DNA from: Amaranthus tricolor
Taxonomy: Eukaryota; Streptophyta; Magnoliopsida; Caryophyllales; Amaranthaceae
Reading direction: 5' to 3'
Assembly: GCF_026212465.1 (NCBI RefSeq)
Contig: NC_080056.1
Span: forward strand, 25,220,239 to 25,284,238
DNA: 64,000 nucleotides
Positions within the stretch are counted from its first letter, which is position 1. Every line of letters begins with the position of its first letter. Shown in pieces: positions 15,301-29,800 of this stretch. A program made the translations under genes and the position numbers. The notes beneath the pieces were generated by a model. The model did not search any database, was not told the origin of the DNA, and saw only the letters and a list, made by a program, of their open reading frames with translations.

Positions 15301-17670
15301 CTCTAAACTACTATCAATAAGCCTAACTCCTTCCTTCTAAGCTCTCAACTACTATCTATAAGCCTAACTCTTTCCTTCTAAGCTCTAAACTATTATCTAT
15401 AAGCTTAACTCTTTCCTTCTAAGCTCTAAACTACTATCTATAAGCCTAACTCCTTCCTTCTAAGCTCTAAACAACTATCTATAAGCCTAACTCTTTCCTT
15501 CTAAGCTTTAAACTACTATCTATAAGCCTAACTCTTTCCGTCTAAGCTCTAAACTACTATCTTTAAGCCTAACTCTTTTCTTCTAAGCTCTAAACTACTA
15601 TCTATAAGCCTAAATCTTTCCTTTCTAAGCATTAAACTACTATCTATAAGCCTAACTCTTTCCTTCTAAGTTCTAAACTACTATCTAAAAGCCTAACTCT
15701 TTCCTTCTAAGCTTTAAACTACTATCTACAAGCCTAACTCCTTCCTTCTAAGCTCTAAACTACTATCTATAAGCCTAACTCTTTTCTTCTAAGCTCTAAA
15801 CTACTATCTATAAGCCTAACTCTTTCCTTCGAAGCTCTAAACTACTTTGTATAAGCCTAACACTTTTCTTCTAAGCTCTAAACTACTATCTATAAGCCTA
15901 ACTCTTTCCTTCTAAGCTCCAAACTACTATCTATAAGCCTAACTCTTTCCTTATAAGCTCTAAACTACTATCTATAAACCTAACTCGTTCCTTCTAAGCA
16001 CTAAACTACTATCTATAGGCCTAACTCCTTCTTTCTAAGCTCTAAACTACTATCTATAAGCCTAACTCCTTCCTTCTAAGCTCTAAACTACTATCTATAA
16101 GCCTAAATCTTTCCTTTCTAAGCATTAAACTACTATCTATAAGCCTAACTCTTTCCTTCTAAGCTCTAAACTACTATCTATAAGCCTAACTCTTTCCTTC
16201 TAAGCTCTAAACTACTATCTATAAGCCTAACTCCTTCCTTCTAAGCTTTAAACTACTATCTATAAGCCTAACTCTTTCCTTCTAAGCTCTAAACTACTAT
16301 CTATAAGCCTAACTCTTTCCTTCTATGCTCTAAGCTACTATCTTTAAGCCTAACTCTTTTCTTCAAAGCTCTAAACTACTATCTATAAGCTTAACTCTTT
16401 CCTTCTAAGCTGTAAACTACTATCTATAAGCCTAACTCTTTCCTTCTAAGCTCTAAACTACTATCTATAAGCCTAACTCTTTCCTTCTAAGCTCTAAACT
16501 ACTATCTATAGCCTAACTCCTTCCTTCTAATCTCTAAACTACTATCTATAAGCCTAACTCCTACCTTCTAAGCTCTAAACTACTATCTATAAGCCTAAAT
16601 CTTTCCTTTCTAAGCATTAAAGTACTATCTATAAGCCTAACTCCTTCCTTCTAAGCTCTAAGCTACTATCTATAAGCCTAAATCATTCCTTTCTAAGCAT
16701 TAAACTACTATCTATAAGCCTAACTCTTTCCTTCTAAGCTCTAAACTACTATCTATAAGCTTAAATCTTTCCTTCTAAGCTCTAAACTACTATCTATAAG
16801 CCTAACTCCTTCCTTCTAAGCTCTAAACTACTATCTATAAGCCTAACTCTTTCCTTCTAAGCTCTAAACTACTATCTATAAGCCTAACTCCTTCCTTCTA
16901 AGCTCTAAACTACTATCTATAAGCCTAACTCTTTCCTTCTAAGCTCTAAACTACTATCTATAAGCCTAACTCTTTCCTTCTAAGCTCTAAGCTACTATCT
17001 TTAAGCCTAACTCTTTTCTTCAAAGCTCTAAACTACTATCTATAAGCTTAACTCTTTTCTTCTAAGCTCTAAACTACTATCTATAAGCCTAACTCTTTCC
17101 TTCTAAGCTGTAAACTACTATCTATAAGCCTAACTCTTTCCTTCTAAGCTCTAAACTACTATCTATAAGCCTAACTCTTTCCTTCTAAGCTCTAAACTAC
17201 AATCTATAGCCTAAATCCTTCCTTCTAATCTCTAAACTACTATCTATAAGCCTAACTCATACCTTCTAAGCTCTAAACTACTATCTATAAGCCTAAATCT
17301 TTCCTTTCTAAGCATTAAACTACTATCTATAAGCCTAACTCTTTCCTCCTAAGCTCTAAACTACTATCTATAAGCCTAACTCTTTCCGTTTAAGCTCTAA
17401 ACTACTATCTTTAAGCCTAACTCTTTTCTTCTAAGCTCTAAATTACTATCTATAAGCCTAAATCTTTCCTTTCTAAGCATTAAACTACTATCTATAAGCC
17501 TAACTCTTTCCTTCTAAGTTCTAAACTACTATCTAAAAGCCTAACTCTTTCCTTCTAAGCTTTAAACTACTATCTACAAGCCTAACTCCTTCCTTCTAAG
17601 CTCTAAACTACTATCTATAAGCCTAACTCCTTCCTTCTAAGCTCTAAACTACTATCTATAAGCCTAAATC
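9540..17670. repeat. 4065-bp tandem block duplication
   Basis: A 4065-bp block is present twice in direct succession, about 9,540-13,600 and 13,605-17,670. Marker pairs at exactly 4065 bp are TAAGCCAAAC at 9571/13636, TCTAAACAAC at 9801/13866, TTCTAACCTC at 10081/14146, TCGGAG at 10164/14229, the shortened TCTAAAGCCTATC monomer at 10881/14946 and ACAAGCCTAA at 13511/17576. The block itself contains about 2.5 units of the 1602-bp repeat, so the structure is nested. The block ends are estimated from where the variants stop matching. Confidence 0.88.
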
Positions 17671-20079
17671 TTTCCTTTCTAAGCATTAAACTACTATCTA
17701 TAAGCCTAACTCTTTCCTTCTAAGCTCTAAACTACTATCTATAAGCCTAACTGTTTCCTTCTAAGCTCTAAACTACTATCTATAAGCTTAACTCTTTCCT
17801 TCTAAGCTCTAAACTACTATCTATAAGTCTAACTCTTTCCTTCTAAGCTGTAAACTACTATCTATAAGCCTAACTCATTCCTTCTAAGCTCTAAACTACT
17901 ATCTATAAGCCTAACTCTTTCCTTCTAAGCTCTAAACTACTATCTATAGCCTAACTCCTTCCTTCTAATCTCTAAACTACTATCTATAAGCCTAACTCCT
18001 ACCTTCTAAGCTCTAAACTACTATCTATAAGCCTATATCTTTCCTTTCTATGCATTAAACTACTATCTATAAGCCTAACTCTTTCCTCCTAAGCTCTAAA
18101 CTACTATCGATAAGCCTAACTCTTTCCTTCTAAGCTCTAAACTACTATCTATAAGCCTAAATCTTTCCTTTCTAAGCATTAAACTACTATCTATAAGCCT
18201 AACTCTTTCCTTCTAAGTTCTAAACTACTATCTATAAGCCTATCTCTTTCCTTTTAAGCTCTAAACTACTATCTACAAGCCTAACTCCTTCCTTCTAAGC
18301 TCTAAACTACTATCTATAAGCCTAACTCTTTTCTTCTAAGCTCTAAACTTCTATCTATAAGCCTAACTCTTTCCTTCAAAGCTCTAAACTTCTTTGTATA
18401 AGCCTAACACTTTTCTTCTAAGCTCTATCTACTATCTATAAGCCTAACTCTTTCCTTCTAAGCTCTAAACTACTATCTATAAGCCTAACTCTTTCCTTCT
18501 AAGCTCTAAACTACTATCTTTAAGCCTAACTCTTTTCTTCTAAGCTCTTAACTATTATCTATAAGCCTAAATCTTTCCTTTCTAAGCATTAAACTACTAT
18601 CTATAAGCCTAACTCTTTCTTTCTAAGTTCTAAACTACTATCTATATGCCTAACTCTTTCCTTCTACGCTCTAAACTATTTTCTACAAGCCTAACTCCTT
18701 CCTTCTAAGCTCTAAACTAATATCTATAAGCCTAACTCTTTTCTTCTAAGCTCTAAACTACTATCTATAAGCCTAACTCTTTCCTTCGAAGCTCTAAACT
18801 ACTTTGTATAAGCCTAAAACTTTTCTTCTAAGCTCTAAACTACTATCTATAAGCCTAACTCTTTCCTTCTAAGCTCTAAACTACTATCTATAAGCCTAAC
18901 TCTTTCCTTCTAAGCTCTAAACTACGATCTATAAACCTAACTCGTTCCTTCTAAGCACTAAACTACTATTTATAATCCTAAATCCTTCTTTCTAAGCTCT
19001 AAACTACTATCTATAAGCCTAACTCATTCCTTCAAAGCTCTAAACTACTATCTATAAGCCTAAATCTTTCCTTTCTAAGCATTAAACTACTATATATAAG
19101 CCTAACTCTTTCCTTCTAAGCTCTAAACGACTATCTATAAGCCTAATTCCTTCCTTCTAAAATCTAAACTACTATCTATAAGCCTAACTCTTTCCTTCTA
19201 AGCTCTAAACTACTATCTATAAGCCTAACTCTTTCCTTCTAAGCTCTAAACTACTATCTTTAAGCCTAACTCTTTTCTTCAAGGCTCTAAACTACTATCT
19301 ATAAGCTTAACTCTTTCCTTCTAAGCTCTAAACTACTATCTATAAACCTAACTCTTTCAGTCTAAGCTGTAAACTACTATCTATAAGCCTAACTCTTTCC
19401 TTCTAAGCTCTAAACTACTATCTATAGCCTAACTCCTTCCTTCTAATCTCTAAACTACTATCTATAAGCATAACTCCTAACTTCTAAGCTCTAAACTACT
19501 ATCTATAAGCCTAAATCTTTCCTTTCTAAGCATTAAACTACTATCTATAAGCCTAACTCTTTCCTTCTAAGCTCTAAACTACTATCGATAAGCCTAACGC
19601 TTTCGTTCTAAGCTCTAAACTACTATCTATAAGCCTAACTCCTTCCTTCTAAGCTCTAAGATACTATCTATAAGCCTAAATCATTCCTTTCTAAGCATTA
19701 AACTACTATCTATAAGCCTAACTCTTTCCTTCTAAGCTCTAAACTACTATCTATAAGCTTAACTCATTCCTTCTAAGCTCTAAACCACTATCTATAAGCC
19801 TAACTCCTTCCTTCTAAGCTCTAAACTACTATCTATAAGCCTAACTCTTTCCTTCTAAGCTCTAAACTACTATCTATAAGCCTAACTCTTTCCTTCTAAG
19901 CTCTAAACTACTATCTTTAAGCCTAACTCTTTTCTTCTAAGCTCTAAACTACTATCTATAAGCCTAAATCTTTCCTTTCTAAGCATTAAACTACTATCTA
20001 TAAGCCTAACTCTTTCCTTCTAAGTTCTAAACTACTATCTATAAGCCTAACTCTTTCCTTCGAAGCTCTAAACTACTAT

Positions 20080-23000
20080 CTACAAGCCTGACTCCTTCCT
20101 TCTAAGCTCTAAACTACTATCTATAAGCCTAACTCTTTTCTTCTAAGCTCTAAACTACTATCTATTAGCCTAACTCTTTCCTTCGAAGCTCTAAACTACT
20201 TTGTATAAGCCTAACACTTTTCTTCTAAGCTCTAAACTACTATCTATAAGCCTAACGCTTTCCTTCTAAGCTCTAAACTACTATCTATTAGCCTAACTCT
20301 TTCCTTCTAAGCTCTAAACTACTATCTTTAAGCCTAACTCTTTTCTTCTAAGCTCTAAACTACTATCTATAAGCCTAAATCTTTCCTTTCTAAGCATTAA
20401 ACTACTATCTATAAGCCTAACTCTTTCCTTCTAAGTCTAAACTACTATCTATAAGCCTAACTCTTTCCTTCTAAGCTCTAAACTACTATCTACAAGCCTA
20501 ACTACTTCCTTCTAAGCTCTAAACTACTATCTATAAGCCTAACTCTTTTCTTCTAAGCTCTAAACTACTATCTATAAGCCTAACTATTTCCTTCGAAGCG
20601 CTAAACTACTTTGTATAAGCCTAACACTTTTCTTCTAAGCTCTAAACTACTATCTATAAGCCTAACTCTTTCCTTCTAAGCTCTAAACTACTATCTACAA
20701 GCCTAACTCCTTCCTTCTAAGCTCTAAACTACTATCTATAAGCCTAACTCTTTTCTTCTAAGCTCTAAACTACTATCTATAAGCCTAACTCTTTCCTTCG
20801 AAGCTCTAAACTACTTTGTATAAGCCTAACACTTTTCTTCTAAGCTCTAAACTACTATCTATAAGCCTAACTCTTTCCTTCTAAGCTCTAAACTACTATC
20901 TATAAGCCTAACTCTTTCCTTCTAAGCTCTAAACTACTATCTATAAACCTAACTCGTTCCTTCTAAGCACTAAACTACTATCTATAAGCCTAACTCCTTC
21001 TTTCTAAGCTCTAAACTACTATCTATAAGCCTAACTCCTTCCTTCAAAGCTCTAAACTACTATCTATAAGCCTAAATCTTTCCTTTCTAAGCATTAAACT
21101 ACTATCTATAAGCCTAACTCTTTCCTTCAAATCTCCAAACTACTATCTATAAGCCAAACTCTTTCCTTCTAAGCTCTAAACTACTATCTATAAGCCTAAC
21201 TCCTTCCTTCTAAGCTCTAAACTACTATCTATAAGCCTAACTCTTTCCTTCTAAGCTCTAAACTACTATCTATAAGCCTAACGCTTTCCTTCTAAGCTCT
21301 AAACTACTATCTTTAAGCCTAACTCTTTTCTTCAAAGCTCTAAAATACTATCTATAAGCTTAACTCTTTCCTTCTAAGCTCTAAACTACTATCTATAAGC
21401 CTAACTCTTTCAGTCTAAGTTGTAAACTACTATCTATAAGCCTAACTCTTTCCTTCTAAGCTCTAAACTACTATCTATAAGCCTAACTCTTTCCTTCTTA
21501 GCATTAAATTACTATATATAAGCCTAACTCATTCCTTTCTAAGTATTGAACTACTATCTATAAGCCTAACTCTTTCCTTCTAAGCTCTAATTTACTATCT
21601 ATAAGCCTAACTCCTTCCTTCTAAGCTCTAAACTACCATCTATATGCCTAACTCTTTCCTTCTAAGCTCTAAACTACTATCTATAAGCCTAACTCTTTCC
21701 TTCTAAGCTCTAAACTACTATCTGTAAGCCTAACTCCTTCCTTCTAAGATCTAAAGTACTATCTCTAAGCCTAACTCCTTCCTTCTAAACTCTAAACTAC
21801 TATCTATAAGCCTAACTCTTTCCTTCAAAGCTCTAAACTACTATCTATAAGCCTAACTCTTTCCTTCTAAGCTCTAAACTACTATCTATAAACCTAACTC
21901 GTTCCTTCTAAGCACTAAACTACTATCTATAAGCCTAACTCCTTCTTTCTAAGCTCTAAACTACTATCTATAAGCCTAACTCCTTCCTTCAAAGCTCTAA
22001 ACTACTATCTATAAGCCTAAGTCTTTCCTTTCTAAGCATTACACTACTATCTATAAGCCTAACTCTTTCCTTCTAATCTCTAAACTACTATCTATAAGCC
22101 TAACTCTTTCCTTCTAAGCTCTAAACTACTATCTATAAGCCTAACTCCTTCCTTCTAAGCTCTAAACTACTATCTATAAGCGTAACTCTTTCCTTCTAAG
22201 CTCTAAACTATTATCTATAAGCCTAACTCTTTCCTTCTAAGCTCTAGACTACTATCTTTAAGCCTAACTCTTGTCTTCAAAGTTCTAAACTACTATCTAT
22301 AAGCTTAACTCTTTCCTTCTAAGCTCTAAACTACTATCTATAAGCCTAACTCTTTCAGTCTAAGCTGTAAACTACTATCTATAAGCCTAACTCTTTCCTT
22401 CTAAGCTCCAAAACTACTATCTATAAGCCTAACTCTTTCCTTCTAAGCTCTAAACTACTATCTATAGCCTAACTCCTTCCTTCTAATCTCTAAACTACTA
22501 TCTATAAGCCTAACTCCTACCTTCTATGCTCTAAACTACTATCTATAAGCCTAAATCTTTCCTTTCTAAGCATTAAACTACTATCTATAAGCCTAACTCT
22601 TTGCTTCTAAGCTCTAAACTACTATCGATAAGCCTAACTATTTCCTTCTAAGCTCTAAACTACTATCTATAAGTCTAACTCCTTCCTTCTAAGCTCTAAA
22701 CTACTATCTATAAGCCTAACTCTTTCCTTCTAAGCTCTAAACTACTATCTATAAGCCTATCTCTTTCCTTCGAAGCTCTAAACTACTATGTATAAGCCTA
22801 ACACTTTTCTTCTAAGCTCTAAACTACTATCTATAAGCCTAACTCTTTCCTTTCTAAGCTCTAAACTACTATCTATAAGCCTAACTCTTTCCTTCTAAGC
22901 TCTAAACTACATTCTATAAGCCTAACTCCTTCCTTCTAAGCTTTAAACTACTATCTATAAGCCTAACTCTTTCCTTCTAAGCTCTAAAATACTATCTATA

Positions 23001-26000
23001 AGCCTAACTCTTTCCTTCTAAGCATTAAATTACTATATATAAGCCTAACTCTTTCCTTTCTAAGCATTGAACTACTATCTATAAGCCTAACTCTTTCCTT
23101 CTAAGCTCTAAACTACTATCTATAAGTCTAACTCTTTCCTTCTAAGCTCTAAACTAGTATCTATAAGCCTAACTCCTTCCTTCTAAGCTCTAAACTACCA
23201 TCTATATGCCTAACTCTTTCCTTCTAAGCTCTAAATTACTATCTATAAGCCTAACTCTTTCCTTCTAAGCTCTAAACTACTATCTATAAGCCTAACTCCT
23301 TCCTTCTAAGCTCTAAAGTACTATCTATAAGCCTAACTCCTTCCTTCTAAGCTCTAAACTACTATCTATAAGCCTAACTCTTTCCTTCTAAGCTCTAAAC
23401 TACTATCTATAAGCTTAAATCTTTCCTTCAAAGCTCTAAACCACTATCTATAAGCCTAACTCCTTCCTTCTAAGCTCTAAACTACTATCTATAAGCCTAA
23501 CTCTTTCCTTCTAAGCTCTAAACTACTATCTATAAGCCTAACTCTTTCCTTCTAAGCTCTAAACTACTATCTTTAAGCCTAACTCTTTTCTTCTAAGCTC
23601 TAAACTACTATCTATAGGCCTAAATCTTTCCTTTCTAAGCATTAAACTACTATCTATAAGCCTAACTCTTTCCTTCTAAGTTCTAAACTACTATCTATAA
23701 GCCTAACTCTTTCCTTCTAAGCTCTAAACTACTATCTACAAGCCTGACTCCTTCCTTCTAAGCTCTAAACTACTATCTATAAGCCTAACTCTTTTCTTCT
23801 AAGCTCTAAACTACTATCTATAGGCCTAACTCTTTCCTTCGAAGCTCTAAACTACTTTGTATAAGCCTAACACTTTTCTTCTAAGCTCTATACTACTATC
23901 TATAAGCCTAACTCTTTCCTTCTAAGCTCTAAACTACTATCTATTAGCCTAACTCTTTCCTTCTAAGCTCTAAACTACTATCTTTAAGCCTAACTCTTTT
24001 CTTCTAAGCTCTAAACTACTATCTATAAGCCTAAATCTTTCCTTTTAAGCATTAAACTACTATCTATAAGCCTAACTCTTTCCTTCTAAGTCTAAACTAC
24101 TATCTATAAGCCTAACTCTTTCCTTCTAAGCTCTAAACTACTATCTACAAGCCTAACTCCTTCCTTCTAAGCTCTAAACTACTATCTATAAGCCTAACTC
24201 TTTTCTTCTAAGCTCTAAACTACTATCTATAAGCCTAACTCTTTCCTTCTAAGCTCTAAACTACTATCTACAAGCCTAACTCCTTCCTTCTAAGCTCTAA
24301 ACTACTATCTATAAGCCTAACTCTTTTCTTCTAAGCTCTAAACTACTATCTATAAGCCTAACTCTTTCCTTCGAAGCTCTAAACTACTTTGTATAAGCCT
24401 AACACTTTTCTTCTAAGCTCTAAACTACTATCTATAAGCCTAACTCTTTCCTTCTAAGCTCTAAACTACTATCTATAAGCCTAACTCTTTCCTTCTAAGC
24501 TCTAAACTACTATCTACAAGCCTAACTCCTTCCTTCTAAGCTCTAAACTACTTTGTATAAGCCTAACACTTTTCTTCTAAGCTCTAAACTACTATCTATA
24601 AGCCTAACTCTTTCCTTCTAAGCTCTAAACTACTATCTACAAGCCTAACTCCTTCCTTCTAAGCTCTAAACTACTATCTATAAGCCTAACTCTTTTCTTC
24701 TAAGCTCTAAACTACTATCTATAAGCCTAACTCTTTCCTTCGAAGCTCTAAACTACTTTGTATAAGCCTAACACTTTTCTTCTAAGCTCTAAACTACTAT
24801 CTATAAGCCTAACTCTTTCCTTCTAAGCTCTAAACTACTATCTATAAGCCTAACTCTTTCCTTCTAAGCTCTAAACTACTATCTATAAACCTAACTCCTT
24901 CCTTCTAAGCACCAAACTACTATCTATAAGCCTAACTCCTTCTTTCTAAGCTCTAAACTACTATCTATAAGCCTAACTCCTTCCTTCAAAGCTCTAAACT
25001 ACTATCTATAAGCCTAAATCTTTCCTTTCTAAGCATTAAACTACTATCTATAAGCCTAACTCTTTCCTTCAAATCTCTAAACTACTATCTATAAGCCTAA
25101 CTCTTTCCTTCTAAGCTCTAAACTACTATCTATAAGCCTAACTCCTTCCTTCTAAGCTCTAAACTACTATCTATAAGCCTAACTCTTTCCTTCTAAGCTC
25201 TAAACTACTATCTATAAGCCTAACTCTTTCCTTCTAAGCTCTAAACTACTATCTTTAAGCCTAACTCTTTTCTTCAAAGCTCTAAAATACTATCTATAAG
25301 CTTAACTCTTTCCTTCTAAGCTCTAAACTACTATCTATAAGCCTAACTCTTTCAGTCTAAGTTGTAAACTACTATCTATAAGCCTAACTCTTTCCTTCTA
25401 AGCTCTAAACTACTATCTATAAGCCTAACTCTTTCCTTCTAAGCATTAAATTACTATATATAAGCCTAACTCTTTCCTTTCTAAGCATTGAACTACTATC
25501 TATAAGCCTAACTCTTTCCTTCTAAGCTCTAAACTACTATCTATAAGTCTAACTCTTTCCTTCTAAGCTCTAATTTACTATCTATAAGCCTAACTCCTTT
25601 CTTCTAAGCTCTAAACTACCATCTATATGCCTAAGTCTTTCCTTCTAAGTTCTAAACTACTATCTATAAGCCTAACTCTTTCCTTCTAAGCTCTAAACTA
25701 CTATCTGTAAGCCTAACTCCTTCCTTCTAAGCTCTAAAGTACTATCTCTAAGCCTAACTCCTTCCTTCTAAGCTCTAAACTACTATCTATAAGCCTAACT
25801 CTTTCCTTCTAAGCTCTAAACTACTATCTATAAGCTTAAATCTTTCCTTCAAAGCTCTAAACCACTATCTATAAGCCTAACTCCTTCCTTCTAAGCTCTA
25901 AACTACTATCTATAAGCCTAACTCTTTCCTTCTAAGCTCTAAACTACTATCTATAAACCTAACTCGTTCCTTCTAAGCACTAAACTACTATCTATAAGCC

Positions 26001-26840
26001 TAACTCCTTCTTTCTAAGCTCTAAACTACTATCTATAAGCCTAACTCCTTCCTTCAAAGCTCTAAACTACTATCTATAAGCCTAAATCTTTCCTTTCTAA
26101 GCATTAAACTACTATTTATAAGCCTAACTCTTTCCTTCTAATCTCTAAACTACTATCTATAAGCCTAACTCTTTCCTTCTAAGCTCTAAACTACTATATA
26201 TAAGCCTAACTCCTTCCTTCTAAGCTCTAAACTACTATCTATAAGCCTAACTCTTTCCTTCTAAGCTCTAAACTACTATCTATAAGCCTAACTCTTTCCT
26301 TCTAAGCTCTAGACTACTATCTTTAAGCCTAACTCTTGTCTTCAAAGTTCTAAACTACTATCTATAAGCTTAACTCTTTCCTTCTAAGCTCTAAACTACT
26401 ATCTATAAGCCTAACTCTTTCAGTCTAAGTTGTAAACTACTATCTATAAGCCTAACTCTTTCCTTCTAAGCTCTAAACTACTATCTATAAGCCTAACTCT
26501 TTCCTTCTAAGCTCTAAACTACTATCTATAGCCTAACTCCTTCCTTCTAATCTCTAAACTACTATCTATAAGCCTAACTCCTACCTGCTATGCTCTAAAC
26601 TACTATCTATAAGCCTAAATCTTTCCTTTCTAAGCATTAAACTACTATCTATAAGCCTAACTCTTTGCTTCTAAGCTCTAAACTACTATCGATAAGCCTA
26701 ACTCTTTCCTTCTAAGCTCTAAACTACTATCTATAAGTCTAACTCCTTCCTTCTAAGCTCTAAACTACTATCTATAAGCCTAACTCTTTCCTTCTAAGCT
26801 CTAAACTACTATCTATAAGCCTATCTCTTTCCTTCGAAGC
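20080..26840. repeat. large collinear duplication, offset growing from 3656 to 4065 bp
   Basis: Marker variants of the first copy recur in order in a second copy, but the offset increases in whole-monomer steps. ACAAGCCTG is at 20081/23737 (3656) and the shortened AAGTCTAAAC monomer at 20431/24086 (3655). TTCAGTCTAAGTTG is at 21409/25351 (3942), TTCAGTCTAAG at 22354/26419 (4065), and TCGAAG before TATGTATAAG at 22770/26834 (4064). The steps of 287 and 123 bp equal seven and three monomers, so the second copy gained two small tandem expansions after duplication. The TCGAAG marker occurs once more at 27698, 864 bp (21 monomers) further on. Confidence 0.82.
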
Positions 26841-29800
26841 TCTAAACTACTATGTATAAGCCTAACACTTTTCTTCTAAGCTCTAAACTACTATCTATAA
26901 GCCTAACTCTTTCCTTTCTAAGCTCTAAACTACTATCTATAAGCCTAACTCTTTCCTTCTAAGCTCTAAACTACATTCTATATGCCTAACTCCTTCCTTC
27001 TAAGCTTTAAACTACTATCTATAAGCCTAACTCTTTCCTTCTAAGCTCTAAAATACTATCTATAAGCCTAACTCTTTCAATCTAAGCATTAAATTACTAT
27101 ATATAAGCCTAACTCTTTCCTTTCTAAGCATTGAACTACTACCTATAAGCCTAACTCTTTCCTTCTAAGCTCTAAACTACTATCTATAAGTCTAACTCTT
27201 TCCTTCAAAGCTCTAAACTACTATCTATAAGCCAAACTCCTTCCTTCTAAGCTCTAAACTAGCATCTATATGCCTAACTCTTTCCTTCTAAGCTCTAAAT
27301 TACTATCTATAAGCCTAACTCTTTCCTTCTAAGCTCTAAACTACTATCTATAAGCCTAACTCCTTCCTTCTAAGCTCTAGAGTACTATCTATAAGCCTAA
27401 CTCCTTCCTTCTAAGCTCTAAACTACTATCTATAAGCCTAACTCTTTCCTTCTAAGCTCTAAACTACTATCTATAAGCCTAACTCTTTCCTTTCTAAGCA
27501 TTAAACTACTATCTATAAGCCCAACTCTTTCCTTCTAAGCTCTAAACTACTATCAATAAGCCTAACTCTTTCCTTCTAAGCTCTAAACTACTATCTATAA
27601 GTCTAACTCCTTCCTTCTAAGTTCTAAACAACTATCTATAAGCCTAACTCTTTCCTTCTAAGCTCTAAACTACTATCTATAAGCCTAACTCTTTCCTTCG
27701 AAGCTCTAAACTACTATGTATAAGCCTAACACTTTTCTTCTAAGCTCTAAACTACTATCTATAAGCCTAACTCTTTCCTTTCTAAGCTCTAAACTACTAT
27801 CTATAAGCCTAACTCTTTCCTTCTAAGCTCTAAACTACATTCTATAAGCCTAACTCCTTTCTTCTAAGCTCTAAACTACTATCTATAAGCCTAACTCTTT
27901 CCTTCTAAGCTCTAAACTACTATCTATAAGCCTAACTCTTTCCTTCTAAGCATTAAACAACTATCTACGAGCCTAACTCTTTCCTTTGTAAGCATTAAAC
28001 TACTATCTATAACCCTAACTCTTTGCTTTCTAAGCACTAAACTACTATCTATAAGCCTAACTCTTTCCTTCTAAGCACAAAACTACTATCTATAAGTCTA
28101 ACTCTTTCCTTCTAAGCTCTAAACTACTATCTATAAGCCTAACTCTTTCCTTCTAAGCTCTAAACTACTATCTATAAGCCTAACTCCTTCCTTCTAAGCT
28201 CTAATTTACCATCTATATGCCTAACTCTTTCCTTCTAAGCTCTAAACTACTATCTATAAGCCTAACTCTTTCCTTCTAAGCATTAAATTACTATCTATAA
28301 GTCTAACTCTTTCCTTCTAAGCTCTAAACTACTATCTATAAGCCTAACTCTTTCCTTCTAAGCTCTAATCTACTATCTGTAAGCCTAACTCCTTCCTTCT
28401 AAGCTCTAAACTACCATCTATATACCTAACTCTTTCCTTCTAAGCTCTAAACTACTATCTATAAGCCTAACTCTTTCCTTCTAAGCATTAAATTACTATA
28501 TATAAGCCTAACTCTTTCCTTTCTAAGCATTGAACTACTATCTATAAGCCTAACTCTTTCCTTCTAAGCTCTAAACTACTATCTATAAGTCTAACTCTTT
28601 CCTTCTAAGCTCTAAACTACTATCTATATGCCTAACTCCTTCCTTCTAAGCTCTAAACTACCATCTATAAGCCTAACTACTTCCTTCTTAGCTCTAAACT
28701 ACTATCTATAAGCCTAGCTCTTTCCTTCTCAGCTCTAAACTACTATCTCTAAGCCTAACTCTTTCCTTCTAAGCATTAAACTACTTTCTATAGGTTTAAC
28801 TCTTTCCTTTCTAAGCACTAAACTACTATCTATAAGCCTAACTCTTTCCTTCTAAGCTCTAAACTACTATATATAAGTCTAACTCTTTCCTTCTAAGCTC
28901 TAAACTACTATCTATAAGCCTAACTCTTTCCTTCTAAGCTCTAAACTACTATCTATAAGCCTAACTCCTTCCTTCTAAGCTCTAAACTACCATCTATATG
29001 CCTAACTCTTTCCTTCTAAAATCTAAACTACTATCTATAAGCCTAACTCTTTCCTTCTAAGCTTTAAACTACTATCTATAAGCCTAACTCCTTCCTTCTA
29101 AGTTCTAAACTACTATCTCTAAGCCTAACTCCTTCCTTCTAAGCTCTAAACTACTATCTATAAGCCTAACTCTTTCCTTCTATGCTCTAAACTACTATCT
29201 ATAAGCCTAATCTTTCCTTCTAAGCATTAAACTACTATCTATAAGCCTAACTTTTTCCTTTCTAAGCATTAAATTACTATCTATAAGCCTAACTCTTTCC
29301 TTCTAAGCTCTAATCTACTATCTATAAGTCTATCTCTTTCCTTCTAAGCTCTAAACTACTATCAATAACCCTAACTCTTTCCTTCTAAGCTCCAAACTAC
29401 TATCTATAAGCCTAACTCCTTCCTTCTAAGCTCTAAACTACCATCTATATGCCTAACTCTTTCCTTCTAAGCTCTAAACTACTATCTATAAGCCTAACTC
29501 TTTCCTTCTAAGCTCTACTATATATAAGCCTAACTCCTTCCTTCTCAGCTCTAAACTACTATGTATAAGCCTAACTCCTTCCTTCTAAGCTCTAAACTAC
29601 TATCTATAAGCCTAACTCTTTCCTTCTAGGCTCTAAACTACTATCTATAAGCCTAACTCTTTCCTTCTAAGCATTAAACTACTATCTATAATCCTAACTC
29701 ATTCCTTTCTAAGCATTAAACAACTATCTATAAGCCTAACTCTTTCCTTTGTAAGCATTAAACTACTATTTATAAGCCTAACTCTTTCCTTCTAAGCTTT